Part shown: positions 12,198 through 24,886 of the stretch, piece after piece | How positions within the stretch are numbered: position 1 is the stretch's first letter | How the letters are laid out: each line of letters begins with the position of its first letter | DNA from: Owenia fusiformis | Taxonomy: Eukaryota; Annelida; Polychaeta; Sabellida; Oweniidae | Assembly (NCBI GenBank): GCA_903813345.2 | Contig: CAIIXF020000009.1 | Span: forward strand, 7,930,030 to 7,994,029 | Direction of reading: 5' to 3' | Length of the DNA stretch: 64,000 nucleotides | Program-made: the position numbers and the translations under genes | Notes under the pieces: generated by a model | What the model was told of the DNA's origin: nothing | What the model saw: the letters and a program-made list of their open reading frames with translations, nothing else | Database searches by the model: none

Positions 12198-13651
12198 GTG
12201 AGGCATTGATCTTACAGTGTGTCAAATATGGAAGTGCTGTTTGGTAAATTTCACCCTAAATTCGGTCGTTATATTTTCAGGGTAAACTGGAATATTTGGT
12301 GAAATGGAAAGGCTGGAGTAAACAGTAAGTAGAATCCCCATTATCGCTCACTTTGACACCGAATTTTGCTACTTTTTCTATCATGATACACTTATCTTTC
12401 ACAAGGTTTAGAATATTTGGTATGTCTTTGTAGGCACTGTACTTGGGAACCTGGTGAAAATATCTTGGATGAGAGGTTATTAGCGAATTTCCGAGCAAGG
12501 TATGTCGACATTTTCCGTGTTATCAATATGGCGGGGTTCAGTTTTCACTATTATACATAGCTCGGTAATTAAGTTCATTGCGTTTCCTAGGCGATGTTAA
12601 CAACTGATTTTTTGTTTCAGCGAGGTATTTGGTGGATTGAAGAGGGGACCCAAACCTAAAAAGAGACCTCTAAAGGTAGGAGTTTTTCGTAATAACAATA
12701 TTAAACCCCACATGGATTCCTGAAATTGGAATTAATCATAATCCAAAATCAAGTGCCAACTTTAGGAATTTATTTTTCAACTTTGTAATTTAAATTCGCT
12801 CTTTATTTTTTAACGGTCGTTTAGAGTAATACAATCTTGATGCTACACATTTTTAGGATTCGGAAAATGACGGTCCGTCGTCGAGATTGGAACTTGATTC
12901 TTTAACGAGTGTAGACGAAGCTGAAAATGGCGTGAATTCGTATTCAACAGCAGATGAAAGTTCTCCTTCTTCGAGCCATTCTCCAAACGGAACATTACAC
13001 GACAGGAGTTTTCAAGAAAGTTACTTGGAATATTTAGGAGAAAATGGATTAAAACATGATAAAGAGCCGACTGCATCTGTGGGTAATGGACAATTGGCAT
13101 GCAGTGCAAATATTGGAGACATTTCCAAAAAAACTTCTCAATCGAATGAAGGTTTATCGCCAACTGAAAACGGACATGCTAATAAGAAAAAACGTGGACG
13201 ACCACCAAAGAGTAAAAATATTGATGAAATAGCTGACAAAATTAGTCAAATTAAAAAAACAACCGTTTCAAAATCGGGAGTTGAGTTATCCAGCTTGCAT
13301 AGCGTAACAAATACCGAACGGCTGGTAGGACAAGTCAATCAGCCCCAACAGGACTCTATGTATAATGTGTCATCGAATAACAAAGGTTCACATGACACCA
13401 CAAACAATGACACTAACGAAGGTACCACAGTTGGATTAAAACCAAAAGACGTGAATTTACCAGATTTGAAGCCTTGGTACCCGAATAGTGACTCTTCTAA
13501 ATTTTTGGACAATGTGTTGATCACTGACGTGACATCCAATAAGGTTACAATAACAATCCGTGAGTGTAACACCCACAAAGGATTCTTTACTGATGCTAAA
13601 TCAGACAATTCAAATACCATTGCCAAACCAGAGGAAGGGGTAGATAAATGA
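12126..13651 (+). CDS. CBX (Polycomb class): Polycomb/CBX chromodomain protein, complete, 5 exons
   Basis: Coding exons are 12126-12197, 12281-12324, 12434-12499, 12621-12675 and 12857-13651. All junctions are GT-AG and in frame, giving 343 residues. The chromodomain (about residues 8-60) carries the methyl-lysine cage residues Y12, W33 and W36 and reads GKLEYLVKWKGWSKQ then TWEPGENILDERLL. An AT-hook (KKRGRPPKSK, residues 190-199) lies in a Ser/Asn-rich linker. The C-terminal Pc box (about 283-323, with TSNKVTITIRECNTHKGFF) is the family's RING1-binding repressor segment. By homology it reads H3K27me3 and recruits PRC1 in the nucleus. One chromodomain, an AT-hook and a Pc box make it most like vertebrate CBX2. 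It may represent the unduplicated CBX2/4/6/7/8 ancestor. The start is one of two adjacent ATGs (12126 or 12129). Confidence 0.93.
12281..12324 (+). CDS. CBX exon 2
   Basis: Preceded by 'atattttcag'. Encodes GKLEYLVKWKGWSK, which includes cage residues W33 and W36. It ends at CA|GTAAGT, phase 2. Confidence 0.9.
12434..12499 (+). CDS. CBX exon 3
   Basis: Preceded by 'tctttgtag'. Encodes HCTWEPGENILDERLLANF, the chromodomain C-terminal helix region. It ends at AG|GTATGT. Confidence 0.9.
12621..12675 (+). CDS. CBX exon 4
   Basis: Preceded by 'tttgtttcag'. Encodes the basic segment GGLKRGPKPKKRPLK just after the chromodomain, a possible nuclear-localisation or nucleic-acid contact region. It ends at AAG|GTAGGA. 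Confidence 0.87.
12857..13651 (+). CDS. CBX exon 5 (AT-hook, Pc box, stop)
   Basis: Preceded by 'catttttag'. Carries the polar linker, the AT-hook and the Pc box, and ends with TGA at 13649-13651. Confidence 0.92.
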   Translation, partial: DSENDGPSSRLELDSLTSVDEAENGVNSYSTADESSPSSSHSPNGTLHDRSFQESYLEYLGENGLKHDKEPTASVGNGQLACSANIGDISKKTSQSNEGLSPTENGHANKKKRGRPPKSKNIDEIADKISQIKKTTVSKSGVELSSLHSVTNTERLVGQVNQPQQDSMYNVSSNNKGSHDTTNNDTNEGTTVGLKPKDVNLPDLKPWYPNSDSSKFLDNVLITDVTSNKVTITIRECNTHKGFFTDAKSDNSNTIAKPEEGVDK

Positions 13652-14017
13652 AAATATCAGTTACACTAAAATCATGCACAAGTAGATCACTGTGATGTAA
13701 TGTTCTTTATAACGGGCATATCTATTATTCTTCCAAAAAAGCCTCCCTAGTATTGTGTATCTGAAGTGAGCCAAAGTCATGTCTGTCTCTACTGATCGAG
13801 TCTGTCTTAACTGATCAGGTCGGGTCCAATGTACTGCATAGAATGGCTTGTATGTTCTAAATTTCTAAAAAACTGACATGCGAACACTTTTAAGTGTGTT
13901 TTCACATAAATTTAATTTTGAAAAGTAATTTTTCAATTTTCAAGCAGCCTGATGTTCGCCATGCGTAAAGCTGTAGTCAACTCGAATTATACTTTAATGG
14001 GACACATGGCACGTACT
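13652..14017. other. CBX 3' flank / probable 3' UTR start
   Basis: No canonical AATAAA lies in the first 360 bases after the stop. The first on this strand is at 14615-14620, inside the downstream transposon. The true transcript end is therefore undetermined. Confidence 0.35.
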
Positions 14018-17000
14018 ATATAGACAGGTTCCAATTCAAATAATTCAAGTTTTTGAGGCATTTTTTAGAAAAAGCAACAGACCTATTTTTACTAGATCAG
14101 TTTTTCATGCTGATAAAGATATTAAAAGATGACAGCTCAACGGGGTGGTCACGACACTAAATTTTGGCATTTTTACCCCCCTAGGAAAATAATCTAGGGG
14201 GTACTATGAAACTAGTTCATAACTCAAAGGATATATGAGGTATTGTTCTGAGTTGTACACCATACATTGCTAGTACAAATACGAATACTATCCTAAAGTT
14301 ATAGGTTGATACCCTTATTGGTCTCAGAAAAATACAAAAAACAGGAAAAAGATACGCAATTTTTGTCTTGCCAATTTTATATTTGTAGCTTCAAGCACAA
14401 TATGACAGCTTTAACAGCTCATAGTAGTATTCTAAAAACATTTCCAAGCTATGTGTGGTATTGTAATACATCTATTTTAGTTATGAAGTACTATTTTGTA
14501 ATTTTAATATGACTTTATAGTGCCCTACCCCTGGAAAATTGAAGAAAGTGGATGTGGTGAATTTTATCATTTTGCAGCATTAAGTTAGAAACATGTATTG
14601 ATAGACACCAAATCAATAAATTCATACCATCATCAAATGTTAGGTGACATTCTAATTCATTTATTACTAGAATATAGGACTTAAGATATTTTATATGTAA
14701 GTTTTCAATTTAGTACTTGTATCATAATGAAATCTAGTGTAATCACATACTAGAGAGGTTGGCTTACAGTCTGGACATTGACATAAAGTCTAAACATTAT
14801 AATCATCAATTGATCTCATTTGAGCAACTAGACTATGGTGGTCATCATGCACAAGTAATGTACAGTAGAACCTGCTAAGTGGAACACCTTTGTAAGTGGA
14901 ACACCTCCCAAGTGGAACACCTTTTCAAAGTCCCATTTTATAAACCCATTGACTTAATGTTAATTGAACCTCTGTAAATGGAACACCTCCAAACTTGAAC
15001 AGTGAACACCCCATATTGAAAAATTAACCTGCTAAGTGGAACAGTCAATTTCCATAGATTTCAATATTGATATATGTAAACAGAATTAATCTCCTTCAAT
15101 GATATCTGGGTATGAAAACAGGTAATACTGTGATAATTGGCAAATTAGGACTTTAATGGATTTTAATGGATTAACCTCCTGTAGAGGTCAACATGTGATG
15201 CAACCAATAATTAATTTGATAATCAGCAAATTAGGATTTCATAAGATTATCATTCAGAAAATTGGATTAACCTCCTGTAGAACTGGACACGTGATGCTAC
15301 CACTAATTAATATCCCTTGCTGTTTGTTTCAAACTTAATAAGTAAGATTAAAAATGTCATTTAAAAACAATTGAATTATTAGCAGTAGGAACAAGTCTTT
15401 AAAACTTAATTGCCTAATCTTTGTTCCTGAGACTGGCACAATTAGGAGGATTAAGAATGTCAGAAAACATTTTTGGCAGAATGAGGAGGATTAAGAATGT
15501 CAGATACCTTTTTGAGTAAAATAAATAGATTATTAATGGTATATACCTGCCCTGTAATGAAGGGAGAATCATATTTCCAATGATACATATTAATCCTATA
15601 TTTGATCTTGTATGTTCCCTGCGAACCCAAAACCTCCATAAGTGGAACACCTTCTAAGTGGAACGCTTTGTGGCAGAATGGAGAGTGTTCCAATTAAACA
15701 CAGGTTCTACTGTATTTACATAATAATGTTATAAAGGAGCATGTAGGTTATCGCAAACAACTCCAGACAATTCTAACTTGAATTATGAATATTTTCTGAC
15801 CATGAACATGGGTATATCTTTTAGATCTATTCATTATCTTCAAGAAAAGTAAATATAATGATTGAAATCAGACCTAAGTGATATTAAAGGGAATGGCCCA
15901 ATCAACATACTTTTTACTAAAAATGTTGACCTAATTTTTACCAAAGATGCAACCTTTAATTATATTGTTGCATGCATAATTAGAATATGCTTTGAGACAT
16001 GTTCTATTTCCTAAGAAGAAAAGTGGATTGCTCCAGGGACTTTAAAGACACCGAATTGTTAACATTGTTAAAATGATGGCATTTTTGGTGAAAATGAGGT
16101 CAACAACTTTGAAAAAATATATTGATGGGTTGATTGCTAGTGAAATATCTCTGAGTCCGATTGACTTTATTATCCCTGTATACCTGTCTTCTTGGTCAGA
16201 AAATAGTCATAATCAAAGATATAACTGTCTGAAATTGTTTGTGATTACTTACCTGAACCTTTCCAGGTCAAATCAGGAGTGACAAAATTATTTCCACCAA
16301 ATTTTTGACATGTCTTCAAATACGACAATATTTTCTTCATAAGATAGAGTGTCACTTGTGGAATTTATTGATTGACCTGAGATCGTACCACATCTTTATG
16401 ACATAGAAGCGAAATAGCCATATTGAACTTTAATGATGTTTGTTTAATTGTTGTTTGCCACTTTTCGACAATTGTCAAAATTTGGGGGTTTTGGGGGAGG
16501 GGTACAATTAGGTTAAAAAATTCACCTGATTCAGACTATCCTTAAATGAGCACTGATTCACCCGAGAGCATAACTTTTTCAAAACATGTAAGTGTTATTT
16601 TTGGACCACTCACATTAATGTTTCGTCTAATTTTCCCTCAGAGTTTCATCATCATTGTCCAAATCTTAGGCCATATTTGTTGAGATATATGAATGTTCAT
16701 TATTAAAATCTTGCCTTCCTTTGCAGTTTGAAAAGATTCGGCATTAGGTGTTATAAGTCCCAGAGCACGATAAATAAATAAAAATAACAACAAAATGACA
16801 TAGAACTGATAGACGTTTTCTCTTGTGCGTGTCAGCCATGGTCTACCAAATTGCTATTCAGTAGGAAGAAACTCATTTTTCAGTTTCCATTTTAATTTCC
16901 TGACAAATAGAGCGATCATCTCAGGATTTTTTCTATGATCTATGTGTCGCCCTAGCAACTTCTGTTTTAGAGAACAATAGAACAATAGAAAATATTACTT

Positions 17001-18004
17001 TACCATAATTTTAATCATCCCACATTGTAGACATATTTAGAATTAAAAATATGAAGAGAATGACAAAACCTCTTAAAACACATTTCTTAGGAAACAAATA
17101 GTGTCGTATTCTTGTTACTATGGCAACAGAGTTTTTTCTTTTTGTCATTTTTGTCATACAGATTACCTATCATACCAGGACCAAATCCTGAAAATTTGAA
17201 TTCAGTATCTTCATTAGTATCTTAGATATATAGGTTTCTTATAGTATCTCCTGCAGATTTTATCGGAGTATAAGGAAAATGCTCTGAAGAGGGTTGCCCA
17301 AGGATGCAACTTAACAGTATTTTTGAGGTCCCAACCCTCTATTCATGGGAATAGTTAACCATTGTAAAGCTTCTCATGGTTAACTGACAGAATTGATTGT
17401 ATCTTCAACTAAGAAGACAATAAAATGTTATAAAACCAGAAAAAACCACACCAACTTTCTTCTATTTACCAGGGGTAGGGCACTATAAAGTCATATTAAA
17501 ATTACAAAATAGTACTTCATCACTATAATAGATGTATTACAATATCACACATAGCTTGGGAATGTTGTTAGAATACTACTTTGAGCTGTTTAAGTTATCA
17601 TATTTTGCTTGAAGCTACAAATATAAAATAAGCAAGAAAAAAATAACAAAAATTGCATATTTTTTTCTAATTAATTGTATTTTTCCGAAACCAACAAAGA
17701 TATCAACCTATAACTTTAGGGTAGTATTCATCTCTGTACTAACAATGTATGCTGTAGAACTCAGAACAATAGTTTATATATCCTTTGAGTTATGAACTAG
17801 TTTCATAGTACCCCCTAGAATATTTTCCTAGGGGGGTAAAAACGCTAAAATTCAGTGTCGTGACCACCCCGTTGAGCTGTCATCTTTTAATATCTTTATC
17901 AGCATGAAATACTGATCCAGAAGAAATAGGTCTGTTGCTTTTTCTAAAAAATGCCTCAAAAACCCTTTCCCTTGAGATATTCTGAAATTGGAACCTATCT
18001 AATA
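14018..18004. mobile_element. ~4 kb element with ~540 bp terminal inverted repeats
   Basis: The sequence from about 14018 to 14570 recurs inverted at about 17430-18004 at roughly 90 percent identity. Shared blocks include 'gatgacagctcaacggggtg', 'gggggtactatgaaactagt' and 'gactttatagtgccctaccc'. The interior holds no recognisable transposase: the best frame (16073-16282) is short and featureless. It does hold a younger pogo-like MITE (14863-15712) and a possible TTAA-flanked 150 bp insert (about 15890-16043). It is probably a non-autonomous long-TIR element. Superfamily unknown. Confidence 0.82.
14863..15712. mobile_element. pogo/Tigger-like MITE, nested
   Basis: Ends are CAGTAGAACCTGCTAAGTGG at the left and a complementary CAGGTTCTACTG at the right, each flanked by TA. 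The subterminal 'aagtggaacacc' word is repeated several times at both ends, which may provide binding sites for a transposase. The interior has a twofold repeat around 'ggattaacctcctgtagaac' (15170-15310). No coding capacity. Confidence 0.83.
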
Positions 18005-20829
18005 TAACTGACGTCAATGATTAATCAAACTGAAGTCAAGGATTTTAAGTTAGTGTATTTAAAGTGCCAACAATTTAAAAGTTTTGTAAACCTTGTTTAG
18101 CATAACTTATAAATATTATTTTAACTCAGGCTTATATGTTATAAGAACACATTTCTAGTTTCCATATTATAGCTTAGATCATGTACTGCCAGCCATACCA
18201 TTGAAATGTGAACACTTGAAACCAAAGCTCCAGGCTAATATGGCTAAAGTGTGGAATCCAATGACATTGATATAAAACAGATTTACTGAATATGCTCGGT
18301 GCCATGCATACAGAACAATACAGGCTTATTAAAAAAAACAATTTATTGTACATATTTAAGTCGAGGAGGGGGGGAGTATCGGGGGGGGGGGGGGGGTATG
18401 TATGAATCTCAATTTTATCACAATAGTTAGTTTTGCCGCACTTATGTCTAAGGATCGTTTATTAGCATGTTCGTACATGTAATGGAGAGATTTTGCTGTC
18501 AAAATTCATTTCAAAGACTCGATAAACATTTCGATAAATTGATGGATTTGAATTTTTTGCAATTTTACAGTTATCAAGAATTTAGGCGTATCTTTAAGTC
18601 GGGCTAAATTTTTACATAAATATGACACTTTTGGAAATAATGTTTATTGTAGCCACACAATATAGGATAAATTACAATTTCACATTGCTTGTGAGCTTAT
18701 ATCTGGGTGTACATTTTGTGGGAGGTAGGATACATGTACGTCAGTCGTAATAGTATTATCGTCCGTGTGAGGAAGTAAAAAATTTAAGTTTGTCATGCAA
18801 CTGTATCTATAATATGGATATAGTTGAGGTAATTGTTCATGATTGCATTTCTCTAGAACAGAGAAGTTGTTTACTATGTTTGAGCAATAAGAGTAACGCG
18901 ACCTCCAATATATTCAATTTCTTTATCGTGGTGCTGCACAACCTGGGTGCACAACCATGCTAGAATCTCGACTACAAGGATTATAACAGTCATCCCCTCT
19001 TACATTAGAAATAAGTATTATGATCATCATTTAAAACTCTATATCCACAGATCTGGGTATTGACTACATGTTTACATATAGCTCGTTTTTGGTCATTGTC
19101 CTTTATTTGAAATCAGAATATAACGTAAATTGACGTAAATGTAACCATACTATACCGTGTATACGTGGGATAATCAATGTAAAACTATAATATTCATATG
19201 GCGGTTAATGACGATATTCATTGTATATTAATTTAAATAAATTGATTGCATATGTAATACTGCTTCAGAATGTTTTCATTTGAAGGTGTATTTTAATAGG
19301 GAATGCAGATAAAAATGTAATGCGTGCTTTCATAGTCGGTACAATTTATAGCACGTATGGCGTTATGTGTAATTGATTTTATTTGTATATATTAAATTGA
19401 TAATAAATGTCTTAAAGACAACTGCAAACGAAGTAGTTTATAAAATGATCACATCGAGAGGCATGGATCATGTATTTATAGCAAATCACCGACACAAAAT
19501 GTCCTTAAAGTGTCCATACCTTTAACTTAACAAAAAATACAGGATTTAAAGGGGCAACATATACAATTTTATGTACTGTTATAATTAAAGATCAATTCTC
19601 TAAAAATACCTTAGCCTGATATAAAATCTACTTAACTTTACTTTAATCAACATTTGGGGATAAGTTCAGAAATGTATAAAATGAAATACTCCCCGAATAT
19701 CGAAAGACAAGTTTTTCTAAACTTTAATATAACAATCTGATTTATCAGAAGTTTGTCCAATAGGACAATACTTGCTATGGATCCCACAATGATAAAGACT
19801 ATTAGTAAGGTTGTTTGTATAATTGTATTTGATGGTACAAGCAGGAATATTTTAGACTATTAAGAATCGTACATGTAGTTGACCCTTTAAAGTTTTTGTC
19901 CATTAATGGATTAACAAAAGCAACTCAATTCAGCATTGAAAATATACATTAATAAATACAATTGCATTTACTTGTATGGGATAGCTGCGAAAAGGAAATC
20001 GAAAAGGGAGCCCAAGAAAATTATGATTTTATACATTTCAATAATCACCTCTTTAAAATGCAATTTCAAAATCCAAATTTTTATATTTCTCAACTATAAC
20101 TGTGGGTATACGTTCAGAATAGTCATATAACTCAGAGACGTGTCCCTGTATAACTGTATTATTCGATTTGCATTTTCTGATTCTAAATCCTCATTCCCTC
20201 ATACAGAGTCAAATTATTTGGGGGTTGCACAATTAGAAAAAAAAACTGGCGTGGTGCATAAAAAGGAAAATTCATACCATAAATCATAGTAATGCTCACA
20301 TATTCTTTAATAATCAGTGAAAGAAACCCTAAAATCGAACTCTCGACATACCTGAGGAAAACACGCCGATACAACATGCAACTTTATTCTATAAATTGAT
20401 CAAAGTACATTTTATTCTGACTGGGACTGAGTCAGGCAACTCGAAGATAAAACATCTTCATTCGTAGCTTGTTCAACGAGGAGATTATTTCTAGAGTAGG
20501 ATCGATATTTCTATTTAGTTGCTTGCCTATTGATCATTTCCACAAGGGACATTTGAAACCTTACAACTTCACAAGTACAAATTACACATTTCCAATACTC
20601 GATATGAAACTTGATTACGAGAGACATCTTTAAATGGTCTTTGTACTCATACTAGCGCTCATTCCTAATTCTTTATTTTTACCAATTACATTTTTTCATT
20701 TAACAATTGACGAGATCGCTCGTGAACCTTTTTGCCCAACACGACTGTCTGTAATACTGGAATACTTTCTGAAAGCGATGATTAGTGTATTTTAAAAGCT
20801 AAAATTATGACAAACGTGGAGACAAACTA
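18005..20829. other. Intergenic, no gene seen
   Basis: AT-rich, with a G-homopolymer cluster at about 18365-18400. Short frames at 19936-20130 and 20183-20377 have no recognisable content. Confidence 0.4.
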
Positions 20830-20831
20830 TA

Positions 20832-22478
20832 CACTGTTGCTCATAAATATGGAATATTTTATAGATATGAACTGTTCGATGGAATTTCTACAAAATGATA
20901 ACATTTTGATGAAAATTTGTAATGTGTTCTCATTCCCTCATCAGTTTTGCATATAAAACTGATTGGTATTAAAAGTTAAAATATTTATGGATGATTAAAC
21001 TTGTATTCATTCAGGTGACCCCATGACCTCATGATATTGGTAACTTGAAAGAGGTGTCCAAATCTTGGTTGTAATCATTGTGCACATTTTATAAAAAATC
21101 AATTTAGAATTGGAAGAGTTTTTAGAAGGCATGCCCCATAGAATAAGCCAAAAAGAGCATGGCAGGTCATAGGGATGCAGCTCTCTGGCATGAAACAAAC
21201 TGCCATTGCTAGGACCCTAGGGGTGTGTCAGGAACAGTCTCTAAAATTTTGCAGTGGTACCAAATGCACTGGAATATGACTCCAGGTCACAGCAATAGTA
21301 GCCCTAGAGAGAAAAATGTAAGAAAAGACACCATCTGCTGCATTTATGTCATCAAAATCGCTTATTAGTCATCCAGTAGTCTACGAGGTGAATGGCTGCC
21401 CCACCTCAAAACCCGTGTTCCAGAGCTATAGACAACCAATGATTTCTTTATAACGGATGCAAGGCCATGAGACCTTTAAAGAGACCACAGCTGACTGATC
21501 ATAACAAAGAAAGGTGCCTTCAGTGGGCAGGAAAGCACCAAAAACGCTGGACCTAATCTTTGGTGTCATATGACAGCATGTGAAGAAATAAGATGTGTCC
21601 TCCACAAAGTTGATAATTGTATTCGTTTCTGTCGTAGACCAGGGGAAAGAGACAATAAAGACACTTACTGATGTGGCACCCAATGAAGGCGACCCTATTT
21701 ATGTTTGGAGCAGTATTACAGAGGTTGTTTGGAGCAGTACTACAGAAGTTGCACCCCCTTGGTGATTCCCAAACATAATTTCAGAGTTATTTGACCTTTT
21801 GGACCTCCATCAAGTACCACATGCAAACAGAGTGTTTTGGGGCAACATTCAACTGCAGAATGATCATGCTGATGCATATGCTAGTGGCATCGTGTTGGAT
21901 TACATCAGGGCACGCAATGTGGACCAGCTACCATGGGCACAAAAGTCAGCCAATCAGGCTAATGCAGAGCAAATGTGGGACGACCTTTGTAATGGGATTC
22001 GTGACTTGGACCCTCACCTCAAAATTTAGACACGTTACGCACTGCCCAGATTAAGGAATGGTGCCTTATTTCACTCAGAAAGGTCAGATGTTTCATTCAA
22101 TGCTGGTCCAGTAGGGTTAATGCTCTGATTGCAGCACAAAGAGGACATAACGCATATTAGTGCTATCATTGGATAGAGGACACTTTAATCTTCATGACCA
22201 GATGTTTATTTTGTTTGATCTGATTTACATGACGATTTGGATCGGGGTGTTTTGAAAATGCAAAAATTCTCAGCGTACCCCTGTTTAAATAACAGTAATT
22301 TTCTAAACTTAAATGTGAATATTTTTTCTCTAAAAAGTGTTGATTTGTAGATGAAATATATGGTTATGATTTGCCAGGAAAATAAATGTCTGAACCAACT
22401 CCAAATAAATGTTCTCTTACTCCAAACTTTGAATTCTGAGCTGCCAAATCTAATATTCCATATTTATGAGCAACAGTG
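20832..22478 (+). mobile_element. Decayed Tc1-like transposon, near full length
   Basis: The ends CACTGTTGCTCATAAATATG (20832) and its complement (ending 22478) are flanked by TA. The length, 1647 bp, is normal for Tc1 elements. A broken transposase lies inside on the plus strand. Confidence 0.88.
21150..22027 (+). pseudogene. Tc1-family transposase, multiply broken
   Basis: Fragments appear in order across several frames. An N-terminal helix-turn-helix (VIGMQLSGMKQTAIARTLGV at about 21166-21225) comes first, then a middle segment (RPQLTDHNKERCLQWAGKH, about 21480-21540). The C-terminal part follows (VLDYIRARNVDQLPWAQKS, then AEQMWDDL, about 21893-21990), corresponding to the family's 'L.WPARSPDLNPIEHLWD' region with the catalytic-site residues degraded. 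Several stops and frameshifts make it non-functional. Confidence 0.8.
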
Positions 22479-23202
22479 TATATATCTAAAGTATGTACAT
22501 TTTAACGGAACTTGTCATGGGTGATATACTGAACACGATAAGTCTGAGTTACTATTTAACTAGTATTTTTGTGATAGTAAAAGTTTTTGTGTTTTTTGTG
22601 GAACTTCTGAGTCAAAGTTCAATTTGAATACGTCTCTAAGGCGATATTCGTTTTTTGTTACCTTACACTTAAGTCGATTCGTGATGTTTTGAGGACGTGA
22701 AATAAACACTTTAAACATAAACCACAAATCGTCGATGGAGTTTGTTCAGGGATAAACCAACGGTTGAAGAATCAGGACAAAGCCGCAAAAGGTTGTATTT
22801 TCATTCATTCATAATCACATTGATAACATCTATGAATGGTATATAGCTTTATTTTTATTAGATTATTTTTTCAAAATTAAACTCTTTTTTTATTTCAAAT
22901 TGAATACACGATTATCTAGTCGCTTATTTGTGCACGCTCTAATTGAATTATCTCTTTCAATGTATGATGATAATAACCATGCGTGTATTTTGTGTAAGGC
23001 ATAACAGGGTTTTAAATATTTGAATAACAATTAAATGTTGTTTTTTATATGGAGACGTAGCATTGCTCATATCGTCATTCTATTTTGCATTCTCTTTGAA
23101 CAGTAAGTAATTCATTAGATGTCGCCACCAGGTTCATTGCTTATCGTTCAATTTCAAACATATGATCGGATAAAGCAAGGCAAGATGTGTCAAATTCCAG
23201 CC

Positions 23203-23275
23203 AATCAGAACACGGTATTCCGTATTCCGTGCATTTTTTAAATAACTCTTGATTTAAAAGATGGCGACACTTGTA
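23203..23275 (+). promoter_or_regulatory. Possible promoter: CCAAT box plus YY1-like ATGGCG
   Basis: 'agccaatcaga' (about 23201-23211) is a good CCAAT-box match. 'aagatggcgac' (about 23259-23269) resembles the YY1 motif often found just downstream of metazoan start sites. The spacing is plausible for a TATA-less promoter on the plus strand, but the short frame that follows (MATLV then stop) is not a gene. It could start a noncoding leader for the gene at 28395. Confidence 0.25.
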
Positions 23276-24886
23276 TAAAAATGAATGAATCATGTACTAC
23301 AAAAAACTTCGCCATCTTTCATTGACATTGGTAAAAACTTGATATATAAAAATTTAACAGATCGAAAATATTTTTATAGTTACTATAAGCTTTGCTGTGG
23401 CCCGTTTGACCTGTTTTGATGCCTAATGAAACATAGCGTACTTATCAATCCATTGGAAATACTATGAAGTTCAAAAGTAAGTCGTTATTTTGCCAAAAAA
23501 TGTTTAAAATTCGCATAGTGTTGAACCGTGATCGAGGTGACAAGTTGGTTCAGGTCGAAAACAAGCACATGGCGAGCACCACCTCTCAGGAACATATATG
23601 CAAAGCAAAGTAATGAACTTTGTGCGTGATTGACACATACGCCAGCCGTCATAGAACGTACTCATTGCTCGTTCCTTCTGCTATTACATGTGGATGAAAA
23701 TGAACGTCCCTATACTCAACGGGTATAAGCATGCATTGTGAACGATATCACATTGGGTGATTGATTTAAAGAAAAGTCCACAAATGACGCTGACTGACGG
23801 GATAGAAGATAAAAAATATATTTAAACAGTCAAATGTCAAAGAAACACTCCTTTGCAAATATTCTACTGTTCTACATAATCAATTAATCACATTGATTAA
23901 TTGTGCTCCAAACACGATTTTTATCTGAACTTTAGCGCTTCCACAGAGTGTTTTAAACGTGACAAATATAGTCAAGACACGACCGGTACCGGTGTTAATT
24001 GTGTTAATGCTAAAAGATCGACGTATATTTTTAGATTGTCGACTCAGTAAGTCAGTAAGACGATCACGATTTACAAATATAGTAGATTGACACGTATCAG
24101 TATCGCAGTAAAATATTCTCCTTCCCCGAGTGGTTAGATCTTTGGGTCGAAATTCATCTAAATTGTTTAATACCAAAGACAAAGAGCTTGACCGGTGTAG
24201 TTAGTGTTGCTTTCGTATTTTTGAACGTTTTACTAAACTTAAAAAAGATTCATCTACACTCTCCATAAAAATCCTTTAACCTGGCACTAAAATCCTCAGA
24301 TTTGGTCATGGCAAAACGTATAGAAATATGATATGAATCATAGCGGAGCCTACATGGCATTTACCTATCTATAGCCATTATATTAATTAGTAGGCTATCA
24401 GCATCAGAATTTTATAATGTCTCTATTCGTCTTATGGTTGGTGGTAAAAGGTGGCACCACTGAAACCTGTGCCTGAAATCACTTGCGTTTGTAGACTGGA
24501 AACTTCGTCAATCGCTTTAAAATGTATAGAGCAAAAACGAGCGTAAACCATACAATAAACCGAGTGTTTTTGGTTAAACTATGATGAAGAGAAGAAACCA
24601 AAAATTTCCAATAAAAAAATACAAAGATTTACATTTTATACAAACCACTGTTCATAACAAATGCGATTTTAGGATCATTGATTAAAAGTTTGTCATTTTC
24701 GAATCAATGCAACGGTCGAAACACTGAGAAACCAGAGCTATTGGAAAAGAATGTGTCAATTCGTATAACCAGCTTATTTATCAGGTTTTGTAAATATCAT
24801 ATAATGTAGATTTCAACATGAATATGCTTTAACAATGGTGGAATAAAAAAGATTGAACTCCCGTAATAGATATAATATATTTAGAG

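Noticed and set aside
12887-13163. Minus-strand frames opposite CBX exon 5
   Set aside because: Antisense shadows of the real coding exon.
23880-24182. 100-codon minus-strand frame
   Set aside because: No domain, no good start context and no nearby splice or polyadenylation signals that would support a gene.
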